DNA from: Xylogone sp. PMI_703
Taxonomy: Eukaryota > Ascomycota > Leotiomycetes
DNA: 64,000 nucleotides
Assembly: GCA_021399445.1 (NCBI GenBank)
Contig: JAJTUQ010000001.1
Span: 4,154,001 to 4,218,000, forward strand
Direction: 5' to 3'
The notes under the pieces were generated by a model that saw nothing but the letters and a program-made list of their open reading frames with translations, had not been told where the DNA came from and searched no databases. Positions 22,479 through 33,889 of this stretch are shown here, one piece after another; position 1 is the first letter of the stretch; every line of letters starts with the position of its first letter. A program made the translations under genes and the position numbers.

Positions 22479-24248
22479 TAAGCTGGAGGGGCTTCTCCGT
22501 ATCATGGCCTGATGGTCTGATTGTGCGTGGAAGTGTTGGAATTAATGAGCAATTGTCATGTTATTTTTAAGATGTATTAATGTCGAGTACTGGAGCTGTT
22601 TTGGCGGACAGTCCAGTAGCGTAATGATGCACATGGGGCTTGTGCGGTGCTGGGTAGTTTCCGAGCGGCCGGCACGGGGTCGTGTGTTCTTTTGGCATGG
22701 CGTTCTGGGCGCTTGTGGGGATGGGGATATACCATCAGGAAAGTGTTTGGGGTGTTGTTTTGAAGAGGCCGCTCTGGCCTCGCTGTTTTATTCTGTTTCT
22801 GTCTCTCTATGTAACTTGTATCCATTATCATCATCTTCTCCCTTGGCTGGCAGCGAGGATGCCGGCTCTGTAGATACGACGCTTTTGCGACAGGGGTTTC
22901 TCTTCTTGGTCTAGATCTTCAGGGCGGCATCATTTCTTATGTAGAAAATCAACGGCTTTATGTTCTTCCACCTTGGTGCAGCTTGACCTGTTAGTATCCA
23001 ATCGTACCGTATCGCTTGCATTGCGTTTTGTGCGGTCTGGGAATTGTGATGACATATATATAGATAATATAAGTATGATATAGGGGTGGATTATGTTATG
23101 ATAACCACATCTATCTCTTTCCGGTCACCATTGTCACAAAATAATCTTTCTATATTGATGCCTCGTCTAATAGAGCGGAGATGTTCCAAAGATTCAATAA
23201 TATTGTCCGAGAAGACTGCAAAGTCAGCTTAGTAAGGATCTTCTGTACAACCTCATCTCCTTGCGGATTGGATGAACCGCACAAGAGTACCAACTTATCT
23301 CTCTCGGCCTCTTACCCATGAAGCAAAAGGCTCCAGTGTCGGAACTCTGGAGCCAGCGTTAGTCTGCGGATACGGAGATAAAAGAGGACGAAGCCAAATA
23401 GGAAGAACCGAGGAAAGAGTGATCCACAGGAGCTCCATAAGCATGCAGCAAGCTCTCTCACTCCTCCCCCTAGCACGAGCCTCTTCTGGGCCGTGTTTTG
23501 TGGGGTTTGGTGGGCAGATGGGGTTATCCCGTAACAGTGTTGCCCCCGCCGCCACAACTCGCCATGATGTTCCACTTCTCACCTTACAGTACACTACCGT
23601 GACTTACCCACTGGGCTCCCTCGCAATTGCTCCTCAAAACCGTCAAGATCGGTTGCCACATGGAAATCCCGGGGTCGAGTGTCAATGATTGGGGAAGAGG
23701 GTTATTACCCAGATCTTCGTCCTTGGATCTCCGGGAAATACCTTCGGCTTTTACTATTACCATGCCTCACTACTCTCTAGCACTGCTACAAAGTCGTGCG
23801 GATTGCGGATTGCGGATTAGAGGCGGGACAGGGGGAGTGCCGGGCTTACAGGCCCCATTATCGCCTTTGGGACTTTATTATGGTTCTTTTTGTGCGGGCA
23901 TTAGGTTCGTGGTGGGTGCAGGATATGACTAGCTCCAGGACCAGGGCGCGCCGCCTCCCTCCGGCAGAAGCGTCTGGGGCATATCTTGGAGCTTCTTGTG
24001 CGTGTATATATAGGTAAGCTCTCCTGCGGCTTTGGTTTCCGGATGGTAGGTGCTGCTTCTTTTTCTGTTACACGAGTTAAGTGAGCGAGCTCTTTCTACT
24101 GGGTTTGGCTACTGTTTGCTCTCTTCTACTTTCGCCCTACCCGTCTTTCCGTTACACAGATCAAACGAATAGAGAGGAATTGTTTCGGCTCAACACATAG
24201 CAAGTACGTCCCAATTCCGACGGCAAAAGCAAAAGGCATTTCAATCCT
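22479..24248. other. Intergenic region downstream of Mps1, upstream of the monooxygenase
   Basis: No gene is supported. The first 600 bp are probably the Mps1 3' region (AT-rich by 23.05 kb). At about 23.80 kb GCGGATT is repeated three times in tandem. An open frame at 23272-23688 has no recognisable features and is judged accidental. Confidence 0.5.
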
Positions 24249-26372
24249 ATGTTTCGCTCTCTACAGCAGTGGTTCGCAATGGGATCGACCGCTCCGCCTC
24301 TCACCCTCAAGGAGGAACCTATTGAGAATCTCCGTCCATTGAAAGTAAGGATCATTGGCGCCGGCTACTCAGGGATTTACCTCGGCATAAGGATCCCGCA
24401 GCGATTGAGAAATGTAGATCTGAAGATATATGAGAAGAATGATGGTGTTGGCGGGACGTGGTGGGAGAATAGATACCCGGGATGTGCTTGTGATATTCCT
24501 GGTATGTATGCTTCATTTTACCACTTCAATTCAACATATCTTCCATGATGTGGTGGCTGCCTTCTAGGTCTGTCACATATTCTAGTAATTAGTTACTGAT
24601 ACGGATCCGTAGCGCATTCATACCAATACTCCTTTGATCCTAACCCCAATTGGTCGGCATTCTATGCTCCTGCCAAGGAGATATGCGAATACTTGACTAG
24701 CAGGGCAGAGAAGTACGGTGCTACAAGATTTGTTAAACTGTCACACAAAGTCACGGACTGCACATGGGATGATAGCATCAAAAAATGGTATGTGGAGAAT
24801 GTTCCAACTTGGGTCTTTCATTTTGAGCAAGACGAAATTAATATCGATGTAGGAAAATTACCGTCGAGAATACCAAGACCAAGGAGATCATCAAGGAAGA
24901 TTGTGATGTCTTGATATCTGCTCGTGGAGCCCTTAATGATATCGCATGGCCTAACATTCCTGGTTTTAACACTTTCAAGGGAGAGGTTATGCATTCAGCC
25001 GCTTGGAATCAAGAGTAAGAATGTCTCTTTCTCAATTTTATTTCTAATTAGTTGCTAATTGTGACAAGATATGACTTCAAGAATAAGCGGATAGGTGTTA
25101 TTGGTGGTGGATCCAGCTCAATCCAGATTGTACCTAGCCTTCAGAAGGTAGAAGGAGCTCGCTTGAGCTGTTTTGTAAGAAGTAGAACTTGGATTTCCAA
25201 TCCATTCGGTGATGGTAGGGTTTTTCTTTTCCTGTTGGATCTGATACTAGGACTAATTCAGAACTAGGAGCAATGCTTAAACTTGGGCTGGATCCCAATA
25301 GTCTAGACTGTAAGCTTCACGACTCACGCAGATCATATCTGTTGCATTCACTAACAAAGCCATAGTCACCAAGGAACAGATAGAAGAGTTCAACAAGAAC
25401 CCGGAAAAGTTCCTTAAATTCCGCAAGACCATTGAAGCAGATGGGAACACAATTCACGGGGTCTCTTTCAGAGGCCATGAAGTACAAAACGGTGCGAAGA
25501 CAGCATTTGCAGATATGATGAGACAACGTCTAGCCAAGAAGCCAGAGATTTTCGAATCCCTAGTCCCAGCCTTCGGAGTGGGCTGTCGTCGTCTTACGCC
25601 TGGTCCTGGATATCTCGAGGCTCTGGTCGAGGACAATGTTGACTTCATCAACGACCGAATCAAGCAGATCACTCCTTCATCAGTCGTTCTCGAGAACGGC
25701 AAGTCCATTGACTTAGACGTCTTAGTCTGTGCAACTGGCTTCAACACATCCGCACCGCCTCCGTTCCACGTAAATGGCAAGAATGGCATCAGTTTGCAGC
25801 AGCGTTTCAAACCACATCCCGAAACATACCTAACAATGTCCGTTGACGGATTCCCTAACTTTTTCATGATGCTGGGTCCCAACTCAGCTATCGGAAGCGG
25901 TAGTTTAACCATGATGATTGAAACAGAAGGCGACTACATCGTTAAGTGTATACGCAAACTTCAAAAGGAAGACTATGTCACCATGATGCCCAAGCGTGAG
26001 CGTGTTCAAGACTTCTCAGAGTACATTGATGCCTACTTCAGCAAAACAGTCTACATGGACGAATGCCACAGTTGGTACCGCTCCGAAGGCGGCCATGGAA
26101 ACAGGGTTAGTGGTCTGTGGCCTGGAAGTGCGCTTCACTGTCTTGAGGCGTTAAGGGCACCGAGGTGGGAAGACTTCGAGTACGAGAGTCTCCATCCGAA
26201 TGGTCTAAGATGGCTTGGGAGTGGATGGAGCGTCACGCATATCAAGGACAAAGATGGGAACTTCGGTGGTGATCCAGCTTGGTATTTGGAGCCCAGCCAG
26301 GTTGATGCGCCACCTGCACCACGACCGGAGGAGGATGAGAGGTATACTAAGTTAAGGCCATGGTCTTATTGA
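24249..26372 (+). CDS. Flavin-binding monooxygenase (Baeyer-Villiger type)
   Basis: Six exons: 24249-24501, 24613-24787, 24853-25014, 25069-25214, 25268-25309 (42 nt) and 25366-26372. They join into one frame of 594 aa; a start at the second Met gives 584. Two Rossmann motifs are visible: GAGYSG (37-42) for FAD and GGGSSS (about 209-214) for NADPH. Between them lies a BVMO-like fingerprint, F184-K-G-x-x-x-H190-x-x-x-W194 (usually FxGxxxHxxxWP; the proline is replaced). Also typical are GGTWWENRYPGCACDIPAHSYQ and the ATGF motif. It should oxidise a ketone or related carbonyl with NADPH and O2. Fungal members often sit in secondary-metabolite or catabolic pathways, but no cluster is visible here. 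The substrate is unknown. Confidence 0.93.
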
Positions 26373-27079
26373 GGGGTGATCGCTTTTCTTTTTCTTACAT
26401 TATGGGGGTTTCGGTCTTTGCTGGGTAAAGGTATTGTTTCTACTTTCCTGGCTATTTCTTGTAGTGTATATCCTGGTATTTTTCATGTAGGGTCTCTCTT
26501 ATGTCTATATGACTTGGTTACCTCGTTATAATGAGGATAGATAGCAAATTATGATGGGATGTTCTAATATTTGATATTGTGCATCTAACTGGTGAGTGTC
26601 TCGGTCTGGAGATTAAGTACGGTTATTCATTGTGCGTCTTAAACTACAGGTTTACTGAATATATAGGATCAGACCGTGGAATATTGCTTATGAACACTCC
26701 TTGGTATCATAGACGGGTCTCCTTGAACAATACATTCCGATACTCTTGTTCCTACCGACTTCCATATCACGTCGAGCACTAAAAGCAAAGCGAATTCCGA
26801 TCCCATATGGAGAAACATTGTTCAAGAAATCAGACGAGGTAAGTGTTTAAACCCTACATAAGGACAAAGCTATAACAACAACCAGACTGTCCCTATCTGC
26901 AACGAGATATCCCACAGACCTCCCTCACGTTTCACCTATCTTCTGAGACATTATGTTTTCTGCTCTGTTCTTCCGAGACGCCTTATCCCCGGATGATTTG
27001 GGGCAATCAGCAGCCTATTTCGCACCCTCCACAGCGTATTTCAGCTTTTCCTGCAAAAGTCTCTCTTAGTTAATCTCAT

Positions 27080-29757
27080 CCAGATTGGCGGTCAGTTTAC
27101 CGTGGCGTTGATCCATGAGTTTTTGTTGTAAGCCATCAATTCTAGCCTGCATCGAAGAAACAAGATCTGAAAATTTTGCATTGATCACTTGCTCAATATC
27201 TGACTCCGAAGTGAGCTTCATTGAAGCTTGGAGAGGAGTCTCTAACTCTAGATTACGGTGAACATGTTTTCGTATATGTATGTAATATGAGTGTACCGAA
27301 AGTGGGTAGGAAGATAATTTTCTCTACTTGGAAATATTCATCTATCTGCTCCCTGGTGAGGGATGTATCGTTTTCGGTGGACTGTCGTGAGGTTCTTGTT
27401 CCCTTCAACACTCGACTGGGTTTAATCGCCACCCAAACCTTGAGCTCTTCAAGAGCTTTCGATTGATTTGTGTGCTGCTAATATATTATCTTTGAATTCC
27501 CAATGAAATCTAGACCTTGGCATTATCATCGACTCCATCCGCTTCCCCTCCACTCTCATAAGTCCCCGAACCCTAGTCATCTTGTGACTCAATAACCTCT
27601 TCATCTCCTCCACCAGGGTTTCCAGGGTTATGGAGACCTTGCTTCTTTTGTTTGATATCCGCATTCCATAGGTCGTCTCCTGCATTGCAGACTGCGGTCA
27701 AGATGCTGAACTGGACCAACAATGTCCATGACCTGTACTTGATGACAAGCTAAATGATTCTCGGCACTATCCCTAACGATCGGCCTTGTCTCCTTGTAGT
27801 TGCCCAGGTATCTGTTGACAGAACCAGGTCGAGACAGCGTGCTTGCTCTGACGTTGTGCACACCACGTCGAAGTATGCCTTAGTTCATTGTATACAATCA
27901 CAGTGGTCCTCTTCCCAAGTAACACTATCATTCTTATCATGCTCGATGTTGGAGTCCTAGGAATTATCTGGTAAGGTCTGAGCAGTATCTTCACCGGCCT
28001 CGGCAAGAGCTGCATTGTTCTCAGCACATTCTTCATCTGAAGCATCCGGGTCTCCAGTGAGCATTCAAGAAGGCCGATCTTGGTATACTGATTCGCGTGT
28101 GTCTCTTTAACTCTCGAATAATCATATCCGCATCATTCATTTCAGCAGTGACTTCGAGTCTGCATCAATTCCTGCTGCAGCTCTTTTAGCCATAATCTTG
28201 TCCTCGGCATTCTGAATCTCTGCTCCCTGTTGTTCCAATGCCTTGCAGAATTTCTTAAGATGTCCTGTCTCTCCACATTTTCGACATTTGATATCCGAAT
28301 AGTTGATTGGATTTGTGCACTCATCACTGTAATGTCCAGTGAGACGGCATCTTGTACCTTGTACAATAGTCATTTGGAAGGGAATTCTTTTCTGATATGT
28401 CCTCGTTCTCCACAAGAGCGGCAGCTCTTGTACTTGACATCGGATTATTCGGACAGTCCTTGGCCTTGTGTTCGGGTTACTGGCAGAAGTTGCATGTGAA
28501 TACTCTGCGTTTCTTTGTACCTATTGTGAATATTCCGATCGGTAAATCAATATCCAGCGTAAAAGATGGCAGAGAATTGACCCTCACCTGGGTATAAATG
28601 ATATCAATACCACATCTGCTGAGACAGTCGTTGCTGCACCCGATCACCTCGAATCTCCGTACCAACATGCCATTCGGAGTCACCGTAGCATCGGAGCAAC
28701 GAATGTAGGTATTTCGAATTCTTTGATATCGATACACGCCGAGTTCCGTCATCACATCGTTAGAACCGACGACGATGAGCAAGTTCCTGGCTCGAGTCAT
28801 CGCTACACAAGTCTATGGGGCTCTCCCGTAAATCCAGGACCCCTCGTTCTCACAAGGTCCATGAAGACAACCGAGTCCTCGTACCCAGTGAACCATCCAC
28901 AGTGCGTACTTGTACCCTCTTTCGAAACTTTGTATCGAGGCGGCTCCATTCACTCAGGTAGAGATGTACCTGGACTCGGTACATCGCAATCACCAGAATA
29001 TCGTATCAAGACGGCCATCAACGGTGTCAAGATGGCTATCCATGGTGTTGAGACGGCCATCAATGCCGTCAAAGTCCCTGTCTTGCAGGAAAGAGCCAAC
29101 TTTATTCATCACAACGTTGATGTTTATCTCATTCACGGCTGAATTACCGTTGTCCTCGCAGTCGCCCACTGTGCTCCAAGAATGGACCCTGGACGGAACT
29201 TTCATCCTGCCAGATAGCGTAGGTAATATTAAGCAGCTAGCTTCGAGAAAGGTCTTGATTTTGCGTCTGGCACATTAGGCATGGCAATATTTGTATCGAC
29301 TGTGATAGACCGCATGGACGATGGCAATCTTTTGACACAGTCTCTTGCCCAAATTGTTGTAGGCGATATAGGACCATGTCCTCGGCAAGGGTGATAAAAT
29401 GCATTCGAGGCCCAGAAATCAAAAAGACCTCCTTGGCATCTCACCTGGTGGGATGGAACGGAACCTGGGTGACCAATCTTGCCCTAGGTCCCTCATATAG
29501 AGAGAAGTTGTAAAGCAAAGGGGTTCCTGTAAGGTACCAGCCCTTTATCACGGTCAGCGGGCAACACGACAGGTTGAAACTGCATTGGATCGTCGGCGAA
29601 AAGATATACTGATGGCTTGTAAAATGCCAAAGGATCAATGAAGATACCTCCTTTCTGTTTGCTGCTCCATCTAGGATAACTAAATTGGGCTTGAAAGCCT
29701 CTTAACAAGATCACCTTCGACGCGCCACCACGTGTGACAAAAACCGCATCCATCGGG
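27080..29757 (-). pseudogene. Decayed SF1 (UPF1/NFX1-like) helicase with CCHC zinc knuckles
   Basis: Read on the minus strand, the gene is broken into pieces in different frames. At about 29.5-29.75 kb there is a helicase motif III-like segment (DPMQFQPVV, then NPFALQLLSI). A stop and frame change follow, leading to MRDLGQDW and EMPRRSF before another stop. At about 28.8 kb comes the SF1 motif VI-like MTRARNLLIVVGS. Then come up to four zinc knuckles: CNFCQ-stop-PEHKAKDC, CRSCGERGHIRKEF (last Cys lost), a third one lacking its first Cys, and an intact CRKCGETGHLKKFC. Near 27.1-27.25 kb a short coiled-coil piece precedes a stop. The order on one strand fits a single large protein ending in zinc knuckles. 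Several internal helicase motifs are missing or replaced. The limits are approximate. Confidence 0.6.
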
Positions 29758-31186
29758 CTGTTTCTCGAATGGATTTCAGCAGTGCCGTCACTTTCATAGT
29801 GATTTCAGTCTTCTCGAATGGATTTATCTTCTGCATTTTCTGTTGCTTGTGGGGGAGGACAGGGAGGTTTCCGATTCCCTCTCCAGATTATTGGCTGCAA
29901 TAGAGAAGCTTTGTTTGTATCTCCAAATGGCGCTATAAGCAATCATCCAGGAGCTTCCTTGATACGTCGCGTTCTGGTCGAGCAGTCTGGCTCGGTCTTG
30001 CTATGTAGAGAATAGTCCTCCACTTGCAAGCTTGACTGAGATCACATCTCCTTTGCTTCAGTATGGTCAGAGAGTGTGAGTTGTAGAGGAGAGAGTGCAA
30101 AGGAGGGAGCGGAGCGGCGCTTTTATGTACCAAATTATGGAATTCACTCTTGACAGAATCTCCCTCTATGAGAGAGTTTGGCAAACTAGAGTGAATCACT
30201 AATTCAAAACCCATCTGGGAGAATTCAATAATTTTATGTGAATGTTTTGTTCACTGCCCGGTCCGTATAATGGGGAAGTTAGAAACTTCCTAAATAGGCT
30301 AGCGTTTTCCTTACAGATACTGTCACTGCGCATCGACGTATTCACAGTTCATCACTCCCCTTTACCCGATGATAAGTATACAGTGACAGTAAAGTGAATA
30401 TAGCAAGATAGAGTCATTCGAGGAAATTAATGTCCTCTGTCGAGAATATTCAAGATGGCGTACTTCGTCTTGCCATATTACATTCAATCGTTGGCTATGA
30501 TTCACACATGGAACTTCACATACACGATATTCATTCACAATGCATGCTAATCAGGATATGGAGCAGTGACATGCGTATATTTCCGCTTTTCTCCCTATGT
30601 AGTAATAGTATAAATGCCATAATACCAACAGTCCAAGCGTCACTTCCCAAAAAAAAGCAAATCATCCAGTGAATTCTGTTTTATCCTTCCACAACGTATA
30701 CCACAATTCACCATGAAGAGAAAGTCTGAGACCATAACAACCAATGGAGAAATCCCATCTCTTGTTCGATGATGTGATTTCACATCCCTCCACAAATACA
30801 TTTCTAATATTAACCCCCAGTAATCCCCGGAAACATGGAAAAATATAACCCCGTCGAGATTTCTTTGGTCCACCACTCTAGATAGAAAAGAAGAGCTGGA
30901 GAAAAAGTGAACAGTCAAAAAACAAATGCCTCACGTAGAACGCTCCCATTAAGTCATCAAAAGTCGTTTCATGAAATGCTAAGACGCAACAAAGACTGAG
31001 AGGCAAAGAGACATAAGTGAGAAAATTAGAAACGAGTAGCCCATGTTTTTAATGTCACAATTCTGTTCTGGTCTTCCTGTTTAATGCCCATAAGGCCCAT
31101 CAACATCCAGTCAGTTTACTATCCCCGTCTTTTCCTAATTCACAGTACAGTTTTTCTCAACTAGCCCCAATCTTTCCGGCATCCAT
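29758..31186. other. Intergenic stretch, nothing recognised
   Basis: No frame with a recognisable product. Part near 31.0-31.19 kb is likely the 3' untranslated region of the zinc-finger gene on the minus strand. Confidence 0.5.
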
Positions 31187-33889
31187 TTACTGGCGTCCAG
31201 TATATCCAGAGCTAAACTGGTCGTCTTGAGTCCAATCCATCATCATTCCGGCATTCGCATTGTTGCTCACGTTTGTCTGAGCGTAGAAGTCCAATAATTC
31301 CTGGGAGATCGGTACAGTATTGAATTGCTGACCAGTGATCTCACCGAAGAAAGCACTTGGCGCGCGGCTGGAGACTGTACCACCAGTGGAAGTTGGGAAA
31401 AGCTGGAAATCAGCGCCTAGCTGATTTGGAGGCGCAAAGTCCTCGAATCCCTCATCTACCTCGCGAAGAGAGCTAGGAGTGTACAGCATGGTATTTCCAT
31501 GACCAACGGGTGAAAAGTGAGGAATGGGATCAGCCTTAGCATTATATGGGATGACACGAGGCTGCTGATCGTACATGCGCTGGAAGACTTCGTGCGAAGG
31601 AGTGGGCAGTTGAACATTTGCACTGTAGAGATCTTCGTTCTCACCGAAGAGGGAGAAGTCCACATTGTTAGACGACAGGTCTTGGAACGGTGTCGCATCG
31701 AATGTGTTCGCAGCCATGTCAAAAGGTGAGGTGTTGCTGCTAGAAGAGTAAAGAGATTGGTTCATGTCCGATGTTGGAGAGAGATCAATCTGGAGAGGTG
31801 GAGCAGGGTTGAATAAATCGAAATCAATATTTTGGTTGTATTCGGGGAAGCTAATATCCGAATTGTGGGTTGTGTCAAACATGAGAGAATCATTGAAAAC
31901 AATGTCATAGTTCTGCTCAACTGGAGTGGTAATGCTGTTTCCTTCGCTGCTAGGCGTACGGATATTGGAGGTTTGAGGAGTTGGCAATGGGTTAGGTTCC
32001 TGTCCGGCCTTAGGCTTGTTCTTGCCATTGTTCTTGGATCGGACGTAGGTCCAGCCGTGTGCCTTCTCCATATGTTGCTTGCAATTGGACTCACGCTTGG
32101 ACCTGTATGGGCAAGGCTTGAAGTGACACTCGTACAAGGCTGGAGAAGCAGAATGCTTGTCATTGTGGTGACGACCCATTTCCTTTTCCGTTGGCCATCC
32201 ATACTCGTGGTAGTGGCAAGTCTCGACTGGGCACTTCCATGGGCGAGAGTGGGTTTTCTCGTGCTTGGTCAAGTCACAGGGACGTTTAAATTCTCGGTCA
32301 CATCCGGGAACACTGCAGCGCTTGGGAGCAAGTTCTGAAGCTGAAGCGGATCGCTTGCGGCGGGCCATGGATCGCATAATGGCTTCCTCGTCCTCGGCTT
32401 CCTGGCTAAGGGACCTCTTCATCTGGACGGTCGACTTACTATCGTCTTCGTCCAAGTCGATGGCTTCTCCGGTGACAACCGAAATGGCCTTACCGTTTTT
32501 CTTGACTCTCACAAGTTGAGCGGGGCGACCGTTCTTGGAATAACCACCGTGGAGTTTTACTTCGTCGGTTCTGTAACGAAGGAGTTTAGTAAAGATCTTT
32601 TGCAGTCGTTCAACAGTTGCCGCGGGTGGATGTTGTATTTGTAGTTGCCCTCCCTGCGCCTGGCCTTGCTCTTCGGAGAAGAGAGCTTGAGAAGAAGAGA
32701 TATCATCTCGCTCAGGCAGGCAATAAAAGGATAGAAAGGATGGGACAAAGGTTACATACGGTTCTGGATCATTCTCGCCCAAGGCCTCACCCTTGGCCTC
32801 CTTTTCCTTGGCGGCCTTTACTTGCAGGGCGTACTGCTTAATCTGGTCGACGAGATCGACGAAGTATCCGTTAGTATACGGGCGGTCGTGAGGCCGAGTT
32901 TGCTCGCGTTCGCTAAGAAATTCAACAGTTGCTTGGATACACCGGATCGACGTAAGACAGAAGTCGAGATACAAGGCGGCTGTCTTGGCTCTCTCCTTCA
33001 AGACGCGGAAGAACCAGTGAGCAACACCCCCAACAACATCGGAACCAGGGAAACCACTTACTGGTGCCATAAAAATCAAAGTCTTCTCGAGGTCGCGGAG
33101 ACACACAATCTCCTTGCTGAGGATCCTTCTTGGAACATCTTTAACAATGGGCCGGAAATCCTTCAACGAAGGTTTGGCGAGAAGCGGCTTAAGAATGTGC
33201 TCATGGATGCGGCTGGTCGCCTTAGAGCTGAGAGGTCTTAGTTCCTCCATGGTGGATGAGTGAGCGGCTGCTGATCGTGTGATGGCAGATGCGGAGACGA
33301 TGGACTTGGCGCCACGTTCGTCGTTGAATTCGCCGGCGACGTTGCCTTCGCTTTGGATCTCCGACTTGATGGACGAACCCAGGCCGCTGTCCGAAGCGTG
33401 GTGTCTGGATAATCGACGATTCTGTCGTGGACGAAGTGAGTGGCGACCGATCGACAACTCGGTTGGCTCTTGGGTGATGGCGCCCTCCATGATGGGACCG
33501 TATGAGCGAGTTGCCGGAGTGTCGACGGTGTGGTTGAGGACTCCTTGAGGAACAGGGTCGGAGTCGTCGAGGAAGGAAGGTCGGGTGGAGGAGCAGTCGT
33601 CAAGGCCAGCGAGACTGCGGTCGATGTCTCCGAGAGTCAAAGCTACGCGGCGCTTGTGGGCATCGACAACATCCTCGAGTGATGAGTGAGAGCGACGAGG
33701 TAGGGCTGGGACAGTGAAGTATTGTTCTGGGTTGATGTTGGGCGACGATGAAGGTGAATGGAAGGTCGCGCCCTTGCGAAGGGACATCTTGGTATTAACA
33801 GTAGGGCAGAGCGATGACGCCGTGGGAGAGGAAGGAGTCAGAGCGGGAGATGTGGTCTTTGTAGTGCGGCGAGGATGGGTGAACGACAT
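31187..33889 (-). CDS. C2H2 zinc-finger transcription factor
   Basis: One uninterrupted frame of 900 aa. Residues 1-230 are Ser/Thr/Pro-rich. A conserved-looking helical region spans about 230-365 (from HILKPLLAKPSLKDF to the end of FVDLVDQIKQYA). A basic/acidic linker follows, then three adjacent zinc fingers at about 523-615: CSVPGCDREFKRPCDLTKHEKTH, a longer CPVETCHYHEYGWP...H finger and CHFKPCPYRSK...HMEKAH. The C-terminal 280 residues are rich in Asn, Ser, Phe and acidic residues, which suggests an activation domain. It should be a nuclear DNA-binding regulator; the target genes and exact orthologue are not recognised. A GTATGT at 32754-32759 looks like a donor, but no in-frame acceptor follows, so I keep the gene intronless. 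The kilobase upstream is long and pyrimidine-rich, compatible with a long 5' leader. Confidence 0.9.
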   Translation of the reverse strand: MSFTHPRRTTKTTSPALTPSSPTASSLCPTVNTKMSLRKGATFHSPSSSPNINPEQYFTVPALPRRSHSSLEDVVDAHKRRVALTLGDIDRSLAGLDDCSSTRPSFLDDSDPVPQGVLNHTVDTPATRSYGPIMEGAITQEPTELSIGRHSLRPRQNRRLSRHHASDSGLGSSIKSEIQSEGNVAGEFNDERGAKSIVSASAITRSAAAHSSTMEELRPLSSKATSRIHEHILKPLLAKPSLKDFRPIVKDVPRRILSKEIVCLRDLEKTLIFMAPVSGFPGSDVVGGVAHWFFRVLKERAKTAALYLDFCLTSIRCIQATVEFLSEREQTRPHDRPYTNGYFVDLVDQIKQYALQVKAAKEKEAKGEALGENDPEPYVTFVPSFLSFYCLPERDDISSSQALFSEEQGQAQGGQLQIQHPPAATVERLQKIFTKLLRYRTDEVKLHGGYSKNGRPAQLVRVKKNGKAISVVTGEAIDLDEDDSKSTVQMKRSLSQEAEDEEAIMRSMARRKRSASASELAPKRCSVPGCDREFKRPCDLTKHEKTHSRPWKCPVETCHYHEYGWPTEKEMGRHHNDKHSASPALYECHFKPCPYRSKRESNCKQHMEKAHGWTYVRSKNNGKNKPKAGQEPNPLPTPQTSNIRTPSSEGNSITTPVEQNYDIVFNDSLMFDTTHNSDISFPEYNQNIDFDLFNPAPPLQIDLSPTSDMNQSLYSSSSNTSPFDMAANTFDATPFQDLSSNNVDFSLFGENEDLYSANVQLPTPSHEVFQRMYDQQPRVIPYNAKADPIPHFSPVGHGNTMLYTPSSLREVDEGFEDFAPPNQLGADFQLFPTSTGGTVSSRAPSAFFGEITGQQFNTVPISQELLDFYAQTNVSNNANAGMMMDWTQDDQFSSGYTGRQ

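Noticed and set aside
24502..24612. Reading through the first monooxygenase intron as coding
   Set aside because: It hits a stop quickly, and splicing restores the family sequence CDIPAHSYQYSF.
31456..32338. Open frames on both strands overlapping the zinc-finger gene
   Set aside because: They are shadows of the long coding frame and have no independent support.
32660..32759. Putative intron in the C2H2 factor starting at the GTATGT donor
   Set aside because: None of the AG acceptors within about 110 nt keeps the downstream zinc-finger frame, so the continuous frame was kept.
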